A stretch of 64,000 nt of DNA from Pseudaestuariivita atlantica (GTDB lineage Bacteria > Pseudomonadota > Alphaproteobacteria > Rhodobacterales > Rhodobacteraceae): positions 62,001 to 126,000 of the forward strand of contig NZ_AQQZ01000001.1 of the NCBI RefSeq assembly GCF_001205715.1, read 5' to 3'. Of this stretch, positions 11,680 through 19,065 are shown piece after piece (positions within the stretch are counted from its first letter, which is position 1; every line of letters starts with the position of its first letter). Below the pieces are notes generated by a model. The model saw only the letters and a list, made by a program, of their open reading frames with translations, ran no database searches and was not told the origin of the DNA. Both the position numbers and the translations under genes were made by a program.

Positions 11680-12315
11680 ATGGTTAACGATATCGACGAA
11701 CGGATCGACGTGATGCTGGCGGATGGCAACCCGCTGGTTTTGTCGGCAATGTCCGAGATTTTCGAACGCGATCCGCGATTCTCGCTCGTGGCGACATCGG
11801 CCACGGCCGAGGGGTTCCTGGGCATGGTGATGCGGGTGCCGGTGACGGTTGGGGTGATCGACTGGAACCTGCCGGCGCTGGGCGGCGCGAAACTGATCGA
11901 GGTGCTGCGCGACCAGGAACAGGCGCCCAAGCTGGTGGTTTACGGCGAGGATGCGCGCGACCTGCCTCGGCTGGCCATGACCGCCGGGGCGGCGGGGTTC
12001 GCCGCCCGGTCGGGCGAGGTGGAGGGCCTGCTGACCACCTGCGCCGAGGTCGCCGCCGGCAAGATGGTGTTCCCCTTCATCGACGTGCGCGACCTGCAGA
12101 CCGACCCGATGCAGACGCTCAGCCGCAAGGAACGCGTGATGCTCGAGGCGCTGTCGAAAGGGCTGACCAACCGCGAATTGTCGGCCGAGCTGGGCATCTC
12201 GACCAACACGGTCAAGTTTCACCTGTCGAACCTTTACGACAAGCTGAGCGTGAAGAACCGCACGCAGGCCATCGCTTTCTACTACTCGTCCCGGATGCCG
12301 GGTGGTGACACGTAA
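11680..12315 (+). CDS. LuxR/FixJ-type response regulator with atypical receiver
   Basis: Transcription factor of 211 aa. An N-terminal receiver-like domain (about 10-128) precedes a LuxR-type helix-turn-helix (about 146-200; LSRKERVMLEALSKG, NRELSAELGISTNTVKFHL). The phosphoacceptor-position aspartate is kept (GVIDWNLP, Asp61). Other receiver landmarks are degraded: only one acidic residue (Asp15) in the pocket, a glycine after Val-Val-Tyr where Thr/Ser is expected, and Arg110-Ser where the invariant lysine normally sits. It may therefore work without phosphorylation or sense something else. It diverges from the serine-cycle operon and precedes mcl, making it a good candidate regulator of both. 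That link is inference. Confidence 0.85.
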   Translation: MVNDIDERIDVMLADGNPLVLSAMSEIFERDPRFSLVATSATAEGFLGMVMRVPVTVGVIDWNLPALGGAKLIEVLRDQEQAPKLVVYGEDARDLPRLAMTAGAAGFAARSGEVEGLLTTCAEVAAGKMVFPFIDVRDLQTDPMQTLSRKERVMLEALSKGLTNRELSAELGISTNTVKFHLSNLYDKLSVKNRTQAIAFYYSSRMPGGDT

Positions 12316-12330
12316 TCATCTTTCTTCTGT

Positions 12331-12384
12331 GTGCAATTGTACGCAATAAAATTTCTTGACAGGTGGCGATTTGCCCCATCTGTC
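12331..12384 (+). promoter_or_regulatory. Candidate mcl promoter with TTGACA box and near-palindrome
   Basis: A perfect TTGACA lies at 12356-12361, with only a weak -10 candidate (around 12378-12384) at normal spacing. Just upstream is an imperfect palindrome centred on CAATTG (GTGCAATTGTAC, 12331-12342). A weak -10 next to an operator-like site would suit an activator-dependent promoter for mcl. Confidence 0.4.
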
Positions 12385-12426
12385 TGGCCGCCATCTTGAA
12401 CCCGCCGAACAGCAGGAGTGGCGCAC

Positions 12427-13401
12427 ATGAGTTTTCACCCCATCGAACAGGCTCCGGGCCGTCTGAACCGCAGCGAGCTGGCCGTTCCGGGCTCTCAGCC
12501 GCAAATGTTTGAAAAGGCGGCGCAATCCGACGTCGATGTTATCTTCCTCGACCTCGAGGACGCGGTCGCCCCGGACGAGAAGGAACAGGCCCGCAAGAAC
12601 ATCATCAAGGCGCTGAACACGGTCGATTGGAACACCAAGACGATGTCGATCCGAATCAACGGACTCGACACGCATTACATGTATCGCGACGTGGTCGATA
12701 TCCTTGAACAGGCAGGCGAGCGGCTGGACCTCATCATGATTCCCAAGGTCGGGACCGCCGCCGACGTCTATGCCGTCGACATGCTGGCGACGCAGGTAGA
12801 GGACGCCGTGGGCCTGACCAAGCGGGTCGGGTTCGAACATATCGTCGAGACGGCCCTCGGCATGCAGAACGTCAACGAAATCGCCGGTGCATCGAAGCGC
12901 AACGAAAGCCTGCATTTCGGGGTGGCCGATTACGCCGCGTCGATGCGGGCGCGGACCACCGTGATCGGCGGCGTGAACGAGCATTACTCGGTCCTCACCG
13001 ACCCGGCGGGTGACGGGTCGCGGCAGGTGCATTGGGGCGACATGTGGCATTCGGCCATCGCCAACATGGTGGTCGCCGCGCGCGCCAACGGGTTGCGCCC
13101 CATCGACGGCCCGTTCGGCGATTTCAGCGATCCCGACGGCTACAAGGCCGCCGCCTACCGCGCCGCCGTTCTGGGCTGCGAAGGCAAGTGGGCGATCCAT
13201 CCCAGCCAGATCGCGCTGGCCAACGAGGTGATGAGCCCGTCGGAGGCCGAGATCGAGAAAGCCAACCGCATCCTCGCCGCCATGGCCGAGGCCGAGGCAG
13301 CGGGCAAGGGTGCAGTGTCGCTGGACGGGCGCCTGATCGACTACGCCTCGATCCGGCAGGCCGAGGTGCTGGTGGAAAAGGCCAAGCAGATCGCGGCCTG
13401 A
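12427..13401 (+). CDS. mcl1: L-malyl-CoA/beta-methylmalyl-CoA lyase
   Basis: CitE-like (HpcH/HpaI) lyase, 324 aa, starting MSFHPIEQAPGRLNRSELAVPGS with AGGAG 8 nt upstream. It contains the LDLEDAVAPDEK motif (Mg2+/substrate region), IPKVGTAADVYAVD, VETALGMQNV and the conserved WAIHPSQIALAN near the C-terminus. It cleaves malyl-CoA to acetyl-CoA and glyoxylate in the serine cycle. In this family it also acts on beta-methylmalyl-CoA in the ethylmalonyl-CoA pathway. It stands apart from the mtkAB operon, on the other strand after the response regulator. The enzyme family is clear; which of the two pathways dominates cannot be read from the sequence. Confidence 0.92.
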   Translation: MSFHPIEQAPGRLNRSELAVPGSQPQMFEKAAQSDVDVIFLDLEDAVAPDEKEQARKNIIKALNTVDWNTKTMSIRINGLDTHYMYRDVVDILEQAGERLDLIMIPKVGTAADVYAVDMLATQVEDAVGLTKRVGFEHIVETALGMQNVNEIAGASKRNESLHFGVADYAASMRARTTVIGGVNEHYSVLTDPAGDGSRQVHWGDMWHSAIANMVVAARANGLRPIDGPFGDFSDPDGYKAAAYRAAVLGCEGKWAIHPSQIALANEVMSPSEAEIEKANRILAAMAEAEAAGKGAVSLDGRLIDYASIRQAEVLVEKAKQIAA

Positions 13402-13542
13402 CCACCGGCCTTAATAAGAAAGGCGCGCGCGTCCTGCCTTAGGGCGGGGTGGGCGCGCCGATCCAGCCTGAGCACGCGCATGGGTCCCGCGCGTTGACCG
13501 GGCGCGCATCGTGCCGTTACCCTGCGCAAAAGCGGGTGCACC

Positions 13543-13965
13543 ATGGCCATTGCTCAGATGAACTGGGGTCGGATGACCCATCCCCTGACGCATCCCGACA
13601 TGTCCGAACTCGCGTCCTCGCTCGACGCCGTCTATCGCGCCGCCGAACAGCATCCCGGTTTCATCTGGCGCGTCCCCGACGAGGACGCCGCCCGCCAGCT
13701 TGCCGCCCTTGGCCACGATCCGCAGATCTCGGCGACGGTGTCGGTCTGGACCGATCTGGAGACGCTCAGATCCTACACCTTTTCCGGCGCGCATGGCGCC
13801 TTCCTCGCGCGGGCGCGCGAATGGTTCGACGTGGTGGAGGGCCCGCAGCTGGTCATCTGGGACGTGCGCGCCGATCACCGGCCCACCTTCGCCGACGCTT
13901 TCGACCGGCTGGCCCATCTGCGGGACCATGGCCCGTCGCCGTGCGGCCGCGGCTGGGACGGCTAA
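13543..13965 (+). CDS. DUF3291-type small protein
   Basis: Protein of 140 aa starting MAIAQMNWGRMTHPL. The sequence (HPGFIWRVPDED, SVWTDLETLRSYTFSGAHGAFLARAREWF, LVIWDV) resembles DUF3291 proteins, which fold as dimeric alpha-beta barrels related to antibiotic-biosynthesis monooxygenases. It follows mcl by 141 bp and may share its transcript. The biochemical role is unknown. Confidence 0.78.
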   Translation: MAIAQMNWGRMTHPLTHPDMSELASSLDAVYRAAEQHPGFIWRVPDEDAARQLAALGHDPQISATVSVWTDLETLRSYTFSGAHGAFLARAREWFDVVEGPQLVIWDVRADHRPTFADAFDRLAHLRDHGPSPCGRGWDG

Positions 13966-14010
13966 CGCGCAGGGCGCCGTCACGTCACCTGTCTGGTTCA
14001 CCGGTATCCT

Positions 14011-14134
14011 GAAAACAAAAACGGCGACGTCCGGGAGGAGGTGGACGCCGCCGCTCTGTCTGTCCCGATGCCGAATGGGAGGAAGGCATCGGGAGGTACC
14101 GGCACGCTCCAGGGAGGAGGAGAGGAGCGGGCCG
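14011..14134 (-). ncRNA. CcsR-like (cuckoo) sRNA 2, three anti-Shine-Dalgarno hairpins plus terminator
   Basis: Read on the minus strand, three hairpins follow one another. The first is 14134-14100, an 11-position stem with one mismatch and the loop TCTCCTCCTCCCT. The second is 14093-14064, a perfect 9-bp CCCGATGCC/GGCATCGGG stem with a TTCCTCCC loop. The third is 14053-14022, an 11-bp stem with one G-T pair and a CCTCCTCCC loop. The last is followed by TTTTTGTTTT, a Rho-independent terminator. Loops of CCTCCTCCC type in tandem hairpins downstream of a DUF1127 gene match the CcsR1-4 cuckoo RNAs of Rhodobacter sphaeroides, which are cut from a shared transcript. The 5' end is inferred. Confidence 0.82.
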
Positions 14135-14160
14135 ATCCGGGTTGGGCCACGAAGGACCCG

Positions 14161-14242
14161 AAGAAAAGAGCGGCGACATCAGGGAGGAGGTCGATGCCGC
14201 CGCAGATTACAGGCACTCCAGGGAGGAGGAGAGGAGCACCTG
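14161..14242 (-). ncRNA. CcsR-like (cuckoo) sRNA 1, two anti-Shine-Dalgarno hairpins plus terminator
   Basis: On the minus strand the first hairpin (14242-14210) starts 13 nt after the DUF1127 stop codon. Its stem CAGGTGCTCC/GGAGTGCCTG (two G-T pairs) carries the loop TCTCCTCCTCCCT. The second hairpin (14203-14170) has an 11-bp GCGGCGGCATC/GATGTCGCCGC stem with a CCTCCTCCC loop, followed by TCTTTTCTT. Two hairpins ending in a terminator is the classical CcsR architecture. The exposed loop is complementary to Shine-Dalgarno sequences, so base pairing to mRNA leaders is the expected mode of action. The unit is probably processed from the DUF1127 transcript. Confidence 0.85.
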
Positions 14243-14255
14243 AACCGTGTTGTCG

Positions 14256-14480
14256 TTATTTCGCCTTACCGTAGGCGGCCTCGTAAGCCACCTGGTGCAG
14301 CATGGACCGGTTGAGGCCCAGGTCGTTCAGTTCGCGGGCCGACAGGGCCTGCAGTTCATTCAGCGTCTTGCGGTACACCCGGCGGCGCGTCCATGCGTCA
14401 CGGATGTCTGCAACCATGCCTGCGATCCGGCTTTCACCGGCAACATGGGCCGTGGGGAAGTTCGTCGTCACGTAAGCCAT
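14256..14480 (-). CDS. DUF1127 small protein, CcaF1-like
   Basis: Protein of 74 aa (MAYVTTNFPTAHVAGES) with the arginine-rich YRKTLNELQALSARELNDLGLNRS core of DUF1127. Start chosen at 14480, with GAGG about 9 nt upstream; the longer open frame upstream has no conserved content. In R. sphaeroides the homologous gene lies directly upstream of the CcsR sRNA array, and its product (CcaF1) is an RNA-binding protein involved in sRNA maturation. The same order is found here, so a similar role is likely. In that organism expression is stress-dependent through RpoH-type sigma factors; I could not identify a clear promoter of that type here. Confidence 0.9.
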   Translation of the reverse strand: MAYVTTNFPTAHVAGESRIAGMVADIRDAWTRRRVYRKTLNELQALSARELNDLGLNRSMLHQVAYEAAYGKAK

Positions 14481-14762
14481 TACATTGCCTCGTATGCGTC
14501 TTTTCTTGCGGTTCGAACCCATAGCTAGTCGGATTCTGCACCTGCACAACACACAGCTTGGCAATGCTGCTATGCAGCAAATGCATAAGCGATTCTGACC
14601 TGTCTTCAAAGCCTTTCCGGACCCGACCTCGGGTCACATGTCGAAAATCGCCGCCTCGGATGCGGCGTTGCCGGGGATTTGGGCAGCGATCCTGACGAGT
14701 GCCGCGGGGGCAGGCGGGTGCAGGACGGGTCGCGGCATCAGTCCCGATCCCGATCGGTGCCA

Positions 14763-14788
14763 TGGGAAAACGTGGGACGGGGATGGGA
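14763..14788 (+). promoter_or_regulatory. Three TGGGA repeats, candidate MraZ boxes
   Basis: TGGGA occurs at 14763, 14773 and 14784, a period of 10-11 bp. In E. coli, MraZ binds direct TGGGN repeats with 5-nt spacers ahead of its own gene. The pattern fits, but the distance to mraZ (about 570 bp) is long. Confidence 0.4.
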
Positions 14789-14885
14789 CGGCCCGTGTCT
14801 TCCGCGTGTTTCTGCGAAATTTTTGGAAAAGTTTGAGCTTGAGTGTTGTTGAAATGCACCAAAATCGCCAGATTTCCGAAATTTC

Positions 14886-14913
14886 TGGGAATTCATGGGA
14901 CAAGTCTTTGGGT
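14886..14913 (+). promoter_or_regulatory. Second TGGG cluster, candidate MraZ boxes
   Basis: TGGGA at 14886 and 14896 (exactly one 10-bp period) and TGGGT at 14909. It lies in the AT-rich part of the mraZ upstream region, where a dcw promoter is most likely. Confidence 0.4.
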
Positions 14914-15058
14914 GTTGCGATGGCACTACATATTGATGTCATGGCGCCAAAAAGGACCATATGATCCGATTTTGAATCAGTTTGTTTCCAGTTTTGAACC
15001 TCGATCACGGGACATGGCCTACAAGAAGGTCACCATCGGAGGGCTACTTTCCATTGCT

Positions 15059-15073
15059 TCCCATAATCTCCCA
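15059..15073 (-). promoter_or_regulatory. Inverted TGGGA pair, candidate MraZ boxes
   Basis: On the minus strand TGGGA occurs twice with a 5-nt spacer (plus-strand TCCCA at 15059 and 15069), about 290 bp before mraZ. This is the same period as the other two clusters but in opposite orientation. Confidence 0.3.
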
Positions 15074-15353
15074 TGTCATCCCTATGACCGTGATGAACGC
15101 GGGACGGGGCGACCAAGACCCCAGACCCACACCAAAACAAAAACAAAAAAAGCAGGTTTCATACAGGCACCCGCTTTCATCACACCAAGGATCCGGCGCG
15201 CGGGCGAGCAGACATCCCCCCAGGTGGCGCGCGCAGCTGGACACTCCCGGAGACGGGACGAGGGCGGCGAGTAGGGCAGTGGCAGCAGCTCTACTCGCCG
15301 TTTCCCATTCCGGGACCCGCAAAGTCAACAACGGGGGGGAGAGAAGGACGAGC

Positions 15354-15857
15354 GTGGCACGAAAGGTGTTCCGCGGCGAGAGCCACCACAAGGTGGACAC
15401 GAAGGGACGGGTCTCGATTCCCGCCACCTATCGCCGTGTGCTCGAAGCTTCCGACCCCAACTGGCGTGACGGCGACAACCCCGAACTGGTCATTGTCTAC
15501 GGCGATCACCGCAAGAAACACCTTGATTGCTACACGATCGAGGCGATCGAGGAGGTCGACGCCAAGATCGCGGCGATGCCGCGCGGCTCGAAAGAGCGCA
15601 AGGTGCTGCAACGCCTGTTCCACGGGCAATCCTTTCCCACCAACGTGGACGAAACCGGGCGGCTGGTCCTGCCGGCCAAGCTGCGCCAGAAGATCGGGCT
15701 GGAAGGCGAGGCGTTCTTCATCGCCGCGGGCGACACGTTCCAGATCTGGAAGCCCGAAACCTACGAGGCCGAGGAACTTGCGGCGACCGAGGATTACCTC
15801 GACGAATTGCCGGACGACTTCGATCCGCTGGAATTCCTGGACAAGGCAGGCGGGTGA
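15354..15857 (+). CDS. mraZ: Transcriptional regulator/division protein MraZ
   Basis: First gene of the dcw cluster. The 167-aa protein has two SpoVT/AbrB-like repeats, the first at about 5-60 (FRGESHHKVDTKGRVSIPATYR) and the second at about 85-140 (NVDETGRLVLPAKLRQKIG). Each carries the DxxGR signature. MraZ represses its own dcw operon in E. coli by binding TGGG repeats. The start is a GTG at 15354 with AAGGA upstream; other in-frame starts upstream lack conserved sequence. It ends 3 nt before rsmH. Confidence 0.93.
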   Translation: MARKVFRGESHHKVDTKGRVSIPATYRRVLEASDPNWRDGDNPELVIVYGDHRKKHLDCYTIEAIEEVDAKIAAMPRGSKERKVLQRLFHGQSFPTNVDETGRLVLPAKLRQKIGLEGEAFFIAAGDTFQIWKPETYEAEELAATEDYLDELPDDFDPLEFLDKAGG

Positions 15858-15860
15858 CCG

Positions 15861-16829
15861 ATGATGGCGGTACGTCCCACCCCCGTTCCGCACATCCCCG
15901 TCCTGATCCGCCCGCTGATCGCGGCGGTCTCCCCGGTTACGGGCCATTGGGTCGACGGCACCTTCGGCGCGGGCGGCTATACCCGCGCGTTGCTTGAAGC
16001 GGGCGCAACCCACGTCACCGCCATTGACCGCGACCCGCTGGCCTTTGAACTGGCCGCGCCCTGGGCCGATGACCGGATCACCATGGTCGAGGACGTCTTT
16101 TCCAACCTCGACGCGCATGTGTCGGACGTGGACGGTGTCGTGCTGGATCTTGGCGTGTCGTCGATGCAGCTTGACCGGGCCGAACGCGGCTTTTCGTTCC
16201 AGAAGGACGGGCCGCTCGACATGCGCATGTCGCAATCGGGGCCGACGGCGGCGGACATCATCGCCGACGCGACCGAGGCCGAACTGGCCGACATTCTTTA
16301 TGTCTACGGGGAAGAACGCGCCTCCCGCCGGATCGCCCGCGCGATCAAGGCCGCCTGGCCACTCGACACGACTTTGGCGCTGGCCGAGGTGATCGAGGGC
16401 CAGTTGCCCCGCGCCAAACCCGGCCAGTCCCACCCCGCGACCCGCAGTTTCCAGGCGCTGCGCATCGCGGTGAACGCCGAATATGACGAACTTTATCAAG
16501 GACTTATGGCGGCGGAACGCGCCTTGAAGCCCGGCGGCGCGCTGGCGGTCGTGACCTTCCACTCGGTCGAGGACCGGATGGTCAAACGCTTCCTGCAATC
16601 GCGTGCGGGCGCAACCGGCAACGCCAACCGCTTCGCGCCCGAAACCTCCCGCGCGGATCCCGCCTTCACGCTTGTCAGCCGCAAGGCGATCCAGCCGGAC
16701 GAGGCGGAACTGGCCGAAAATCCCCGCGCGCGGTCGGCGCTGTTGCGCGTGGCGCGCCGGACCGACGCGCCGGCGGGCGAGATCGACGCGAAAACGATTG
16801 GTGTACCAAGTGTGAAAGGGCGGCGCTGA
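15861..16829 (+). CDS. rsmH: 16S rRNA (cytosine-1402-N4)-methyltransferase RsmH (MraW)
   Basis: SAM-dependent methyltransferase of 322 aa that N4-methylates C1402 in the ribosomal decoding site. Visible are [10 protein letters not shown], the SAM loop [46 protein letters not shown] and the C-terminal [15 protein letters not shown] signature. The start may be either ATG of the tandem pair at 15861/15864. Its stop overlaps the ftsL start (TGATG), suggesting coupled translation. Confidence 0.95.
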   Translation: MMAVRPTPVPHIPVLIRPLIAAVSPVTGHWVDGTFGAGGYTRALLEAGATHVTAIDRDPLAFELAAPWADDRITMVEDVFSNLDAHVSDVDGVVLDLGVSSMQLDRAERGFSFQKDGPLDMRMSQSGPTAADIIADATEAELADILYVYGEERASRRIARAIKAAWPLDTTLALAEVIEGQLPRAKPGQSHPATRSFQALRIAVNAEYDELYQGLMAAERALKPGGALAVVTFHSVEDRMVKRFLQSRAGATGNANRFAPETSRADPAFTLVSRKAIQPDEAELAENPRARSALLRVARRTDAPAGEIDAKTIGVPSVKGRR

Positions 16830-17179
16830 TGCGGTCTTTCCTTTATATCCTGACATCCTGCGCGGTGATCGCGCTGGCCTTCTGGGCCTACCGCGAGAAT
16901 TACGCCACGCAAGAGGCGCTGTCGAAAACCGAGACGTTGCAACGGGATATCGGCATCGCCCGCGCCCGGCTGAAGGTGTTGCGCGCGGAATGGGCCTATC
17001 TCAACCGGCCCGAACGCCTGCGTGACCTGGCCGAGATCAATTACGAACGCCTGGGCCTCGCGCCGCTCAGGGCTGACCAGTTCGGGCGCATTGACCAGGT
17101 GACCTACCCGGTCGAGCCCTTGATCGAGATCACCACGCCCATCGACATCTCGTCGCAGAACGCGGAGACGCAGCCATGA
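16829..17179 (+). CDS. ftsL: Cell division protein FtsL
   Basis: Bitopic inner-membrane divisome protein of 116 aa: short cytoplasmic tip, a membrane helix at about 4-20 (FLYILTSCAVIALAFWAY), then a periplasmic coiled coil (EALSKTETLQRDIGIARARLKVLRAEWAYL) ending in the NRPERLRDLA motif typical of alphaproteobacterial FtsL. It joins FtsB and FtsQ to activate FtsW-FtsI. Both ends overlap the neighbouring genes by 1-4 nt. The family is poorly conserved in sequence, but position and architecture make the call firm. Confidence 0.9.
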   Translation: MRSFLYILTSCAVIALAFWAYRENYATQEALSKTETLQRDIGIARARLKVLRAEWAYLNRPERLRDLAEINYERLGLAPLRADQFGRIDQVTYPVEPLIEITTPIDISSQNAETQP

Positions 17180-18960
17180 TCCGCACGCCGCTTCGCCCGC
17201 TGGCCCGCATCCTTGACGCGCGGCAGAAAGGCCAGAACCCCGACGCCATCGAACGCGAGAACGTGCGCATCCGGCACGAACAGATGCGCGATGCCGCGCG
17301 CATCCGGGCCGAGGGACGTTTGCTTGTACTCGCCGGGCTGTTCCTGCTGGGGTTCATGGCCATCGGTGCGCGGATGGGGGCCTTGTCGGCGTCGGAGCCG
17401 TCCGAGCCGCGCGCGCAGGGCGCCGGGGCCTCGATCATCGCGCAGCGTGCCGACATCGTCGACCGCAAGGGGCGGATGCTGGCGACGAACATGGACACGT
17501 TCTCGCTTTATGCCCATCCCCAACAAATGATCGACGCGCCCGCCGCGATCGACGGCCTGCTGAAAATCTTCCCCGATCTCAAGCGCGAGCGGCTGGAGAA
17601 GGATTTCCTCGGCAAGCGCAAGTTCGTCTGGGTCAAGAAGAAGCTGAGCCCGGAACAGAAACAGGCGGTGCACGACTTGGGTGAGCCGGGCCTGTTGTTC
17701 GGCCCGCGCGAGATGCGGCTGTATCCCAACGGCGCGCTGGCCGCGCATGTTCTCGGCGGTGCGCAGTTCGGCAAGGAAGGCGTGCACGCCGCCGAGGTGC
17801 TGGGCGTCGCGGGCGTCGAAAAGGTGTTCGACGAGGCGCTGCGTGATCCCGCGAACGGGGGCCGCCCGCTTCAGGTCTCGCTCGACCTGACGGTGCAGGC
17901 GGCGTCCGAAGAGGTGCTGTGGGGCGGGATGAAGCTCCTGAATGCCAAGGGCGCTTCCTCGGTCCTGATGGACGTGCGCACGGGCGAGGTGATCTCGATC
18001 GTCAGCCTGCCCGATTTCGATCCCAACAACCGCCCGCGCCCGCCGGTCGAGGGCGCGCCGGATGACAGCCCGCTCTTCAACCGGGCGGTGCAGGGCGTGT
18101 ACGAGCTTGGCTCGGTCTTCAAGATCTTCACGGTCGCGCAGGCGCTAGACCTCGGGCTGGTGAACGCGGCGACCCCGATCAACACCTCGACCCCGATCAA
18201 GATCGGCGGCTTCACGATCAAGGAATTCAAGAACAAGGATTACGGCACGATCAGCGTGTCGGACGTGCTTGTGAAATCGTCGAACCGGGGTACCGGACGG
18301 CTGGCGCTGCAGATCGGGGCCAAGCGGCAGAAGGCGTTCCTTGACGCGCTGGGCTTCTTCGATCCCACCCCGTTCGAAATTTTCGAGGCCCGCGCGGGCA
18401 AGCCACTCCTGCCGAAACGGTGGGGAGATTTGTCTACGGTGACAATATCTTACGGGCACGGACTGTCGTCATCTCCGCTGCATCTGGCGGCCGGTTATGC
18501 CGCGATCGCGAACGGCGGATATGCCGTGCGTCCGACCATCCTGAAACAGCCGGGACCGGTGCTTGGCCCGCGGGTGATGTCGCCCGCCGCCGCCGAACAG
18601 GCGCGCGCCATGCTGCGCAAGGTCGTGACCGAGGGCACCGCCTCTTTCGGCGAGGTGCCGGGCTATCACGTGGGCGGCAAGACCGGATCGGCGGACAAGC
18701 CCAAGCCGCGCGGCGGGTATTATACCGACCGCCTGATTTCGACCTTCGCCTCGATCTTCCCGGCGCATGACCCGGCCTACGTGCTGGTCGTCACCTTCGA
18801 CGAGCCGGTCGAGACCTCGGGCGAGAAACCGCGCCGCACGGCGGGCTGGACGGCGGTGCCGGTCGCGGCGGAAATGATCGGGCGGATCGCGCCGCTCTTG
18901 GGCCTGCGGCCCGACGTGACACCCGGCCAGCTTCCCGGCATCACGCTCACCGGCAACTGA
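17176..18960 (+). CDS. ftsI: Septal peptidoglycan transpeptidase FtsI (PBP3)
   Basis: Class B penicillin-binding protein of 594 aa that cross-links septal peptidoglycan. A cytoplasmic tail precedes one membrane helix (about 49-66, LLVLAGLFLLGFMAIG). The PBP dimerisation domain begins at IIAQRADIVDRKGRMLA. The transpeptidase domain has the catalytic SxxK in LGSVFK (Ser about 313, Lys 316), the SSN triad in KSSNRG, and KTGS in GGKTGSA. The start overlaps the ftsL stop (ATGA). Confidence 0.96.
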   Translation: MIRTPLRPLARILDARQKGQNPDAIERENVRIRHEQMRDAARIRAEGRLLVLAGLFLLGFMAIGARMGALSASEPSEPRAQGAGASIIAQRADIVDRKGRMLATNMDTFSLYAHPQQMIDAPAAIDGLLKIFPDLKRERLEKDFLGKRKFVWVKKKLSPEQKQAVHDLGEPGLLFGPREMRLYPNGALAAHVLGGAQFGKEGVHAAEVLGVAGVEKVFDEALRDPANGGRPLQVSLDLTVQAASEEVLWGGMKLLNAKGASSVLMDVRTGEVISIVSLPDFDPNNRPRPPVEGAPDDSPLFNRAVQGVYELGSVFKIFTVAQALDLGLVNAATPINTSTPIKIGGFTIKEFKNKDYGTISVSDVLVKSSNRGTGRLALQIGAKRQKAFLDALGFFDPTPFEIFEARAGKPLLPKRWGDLSTVTISYGHGLSSSPLHLAAGYAAIANGGYAVRPTILKQPGPVLGPRVMSPAAAEQARAMLRKVVTEGTASFGEVPGYHVGGKTGSADKPKPRGGYYTDRLISTFASIFPAHDPAYVLVVTFDEPVETSGEKPRRTAGWTAVPVAAEMIGRIAPLLGLRPDVTPGQLPGITLTGN

Positions 18961-19065
18961 GGCGCGCGGGCCGCGCCCGCAATCCCCATGGTATCCGCCC
19001 GCATGTTGCGTTAATCTTTCGCCCAACAGCGGGGCAAACCCGCGCGAGCGGTACGAGGGCGCGCC

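Larger units (their letters stand above)
14481..15353. other. Gene-free region upstream of mraZ and the DUF1127 gene
   Basis: About 870 bp without a convincing gene. The part at 14820-15000 is clearly AT-richer than the surroundings, and short open frames here lack coding character. It should hold divergent promoters: one to the left for the DUF1127/sRNA transcript and one to the right for the dcw cluster. A 15-nt inverted repeat (TGCTG-CTATG-CAGCA) lies at 14565-14579. Clusters of TGGG motifs lie at 14763-14788, 14886-14913 and, inverted, 15059-15073. A TATGAT hexamer lies near 14960. An A/C-rich stretch follows at 15130-15152. Confidence 0.6.

Noticed and set aside
14020-14240. Repeats with GGGAGGAGG spacing that could suggest a CRISPR array or minisatellite
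   Set aside because: The repeats are stem-loops with terminators on the minus strand and the intervals are not uniform spacers; sRNA hairpins explain them better.
14638-14964. 108-codon plus-strand frame before mraZ
   Set aside because: No ribosome binding site, mixed composition through an AT-rich promoter-like region, and no recognisable domain.
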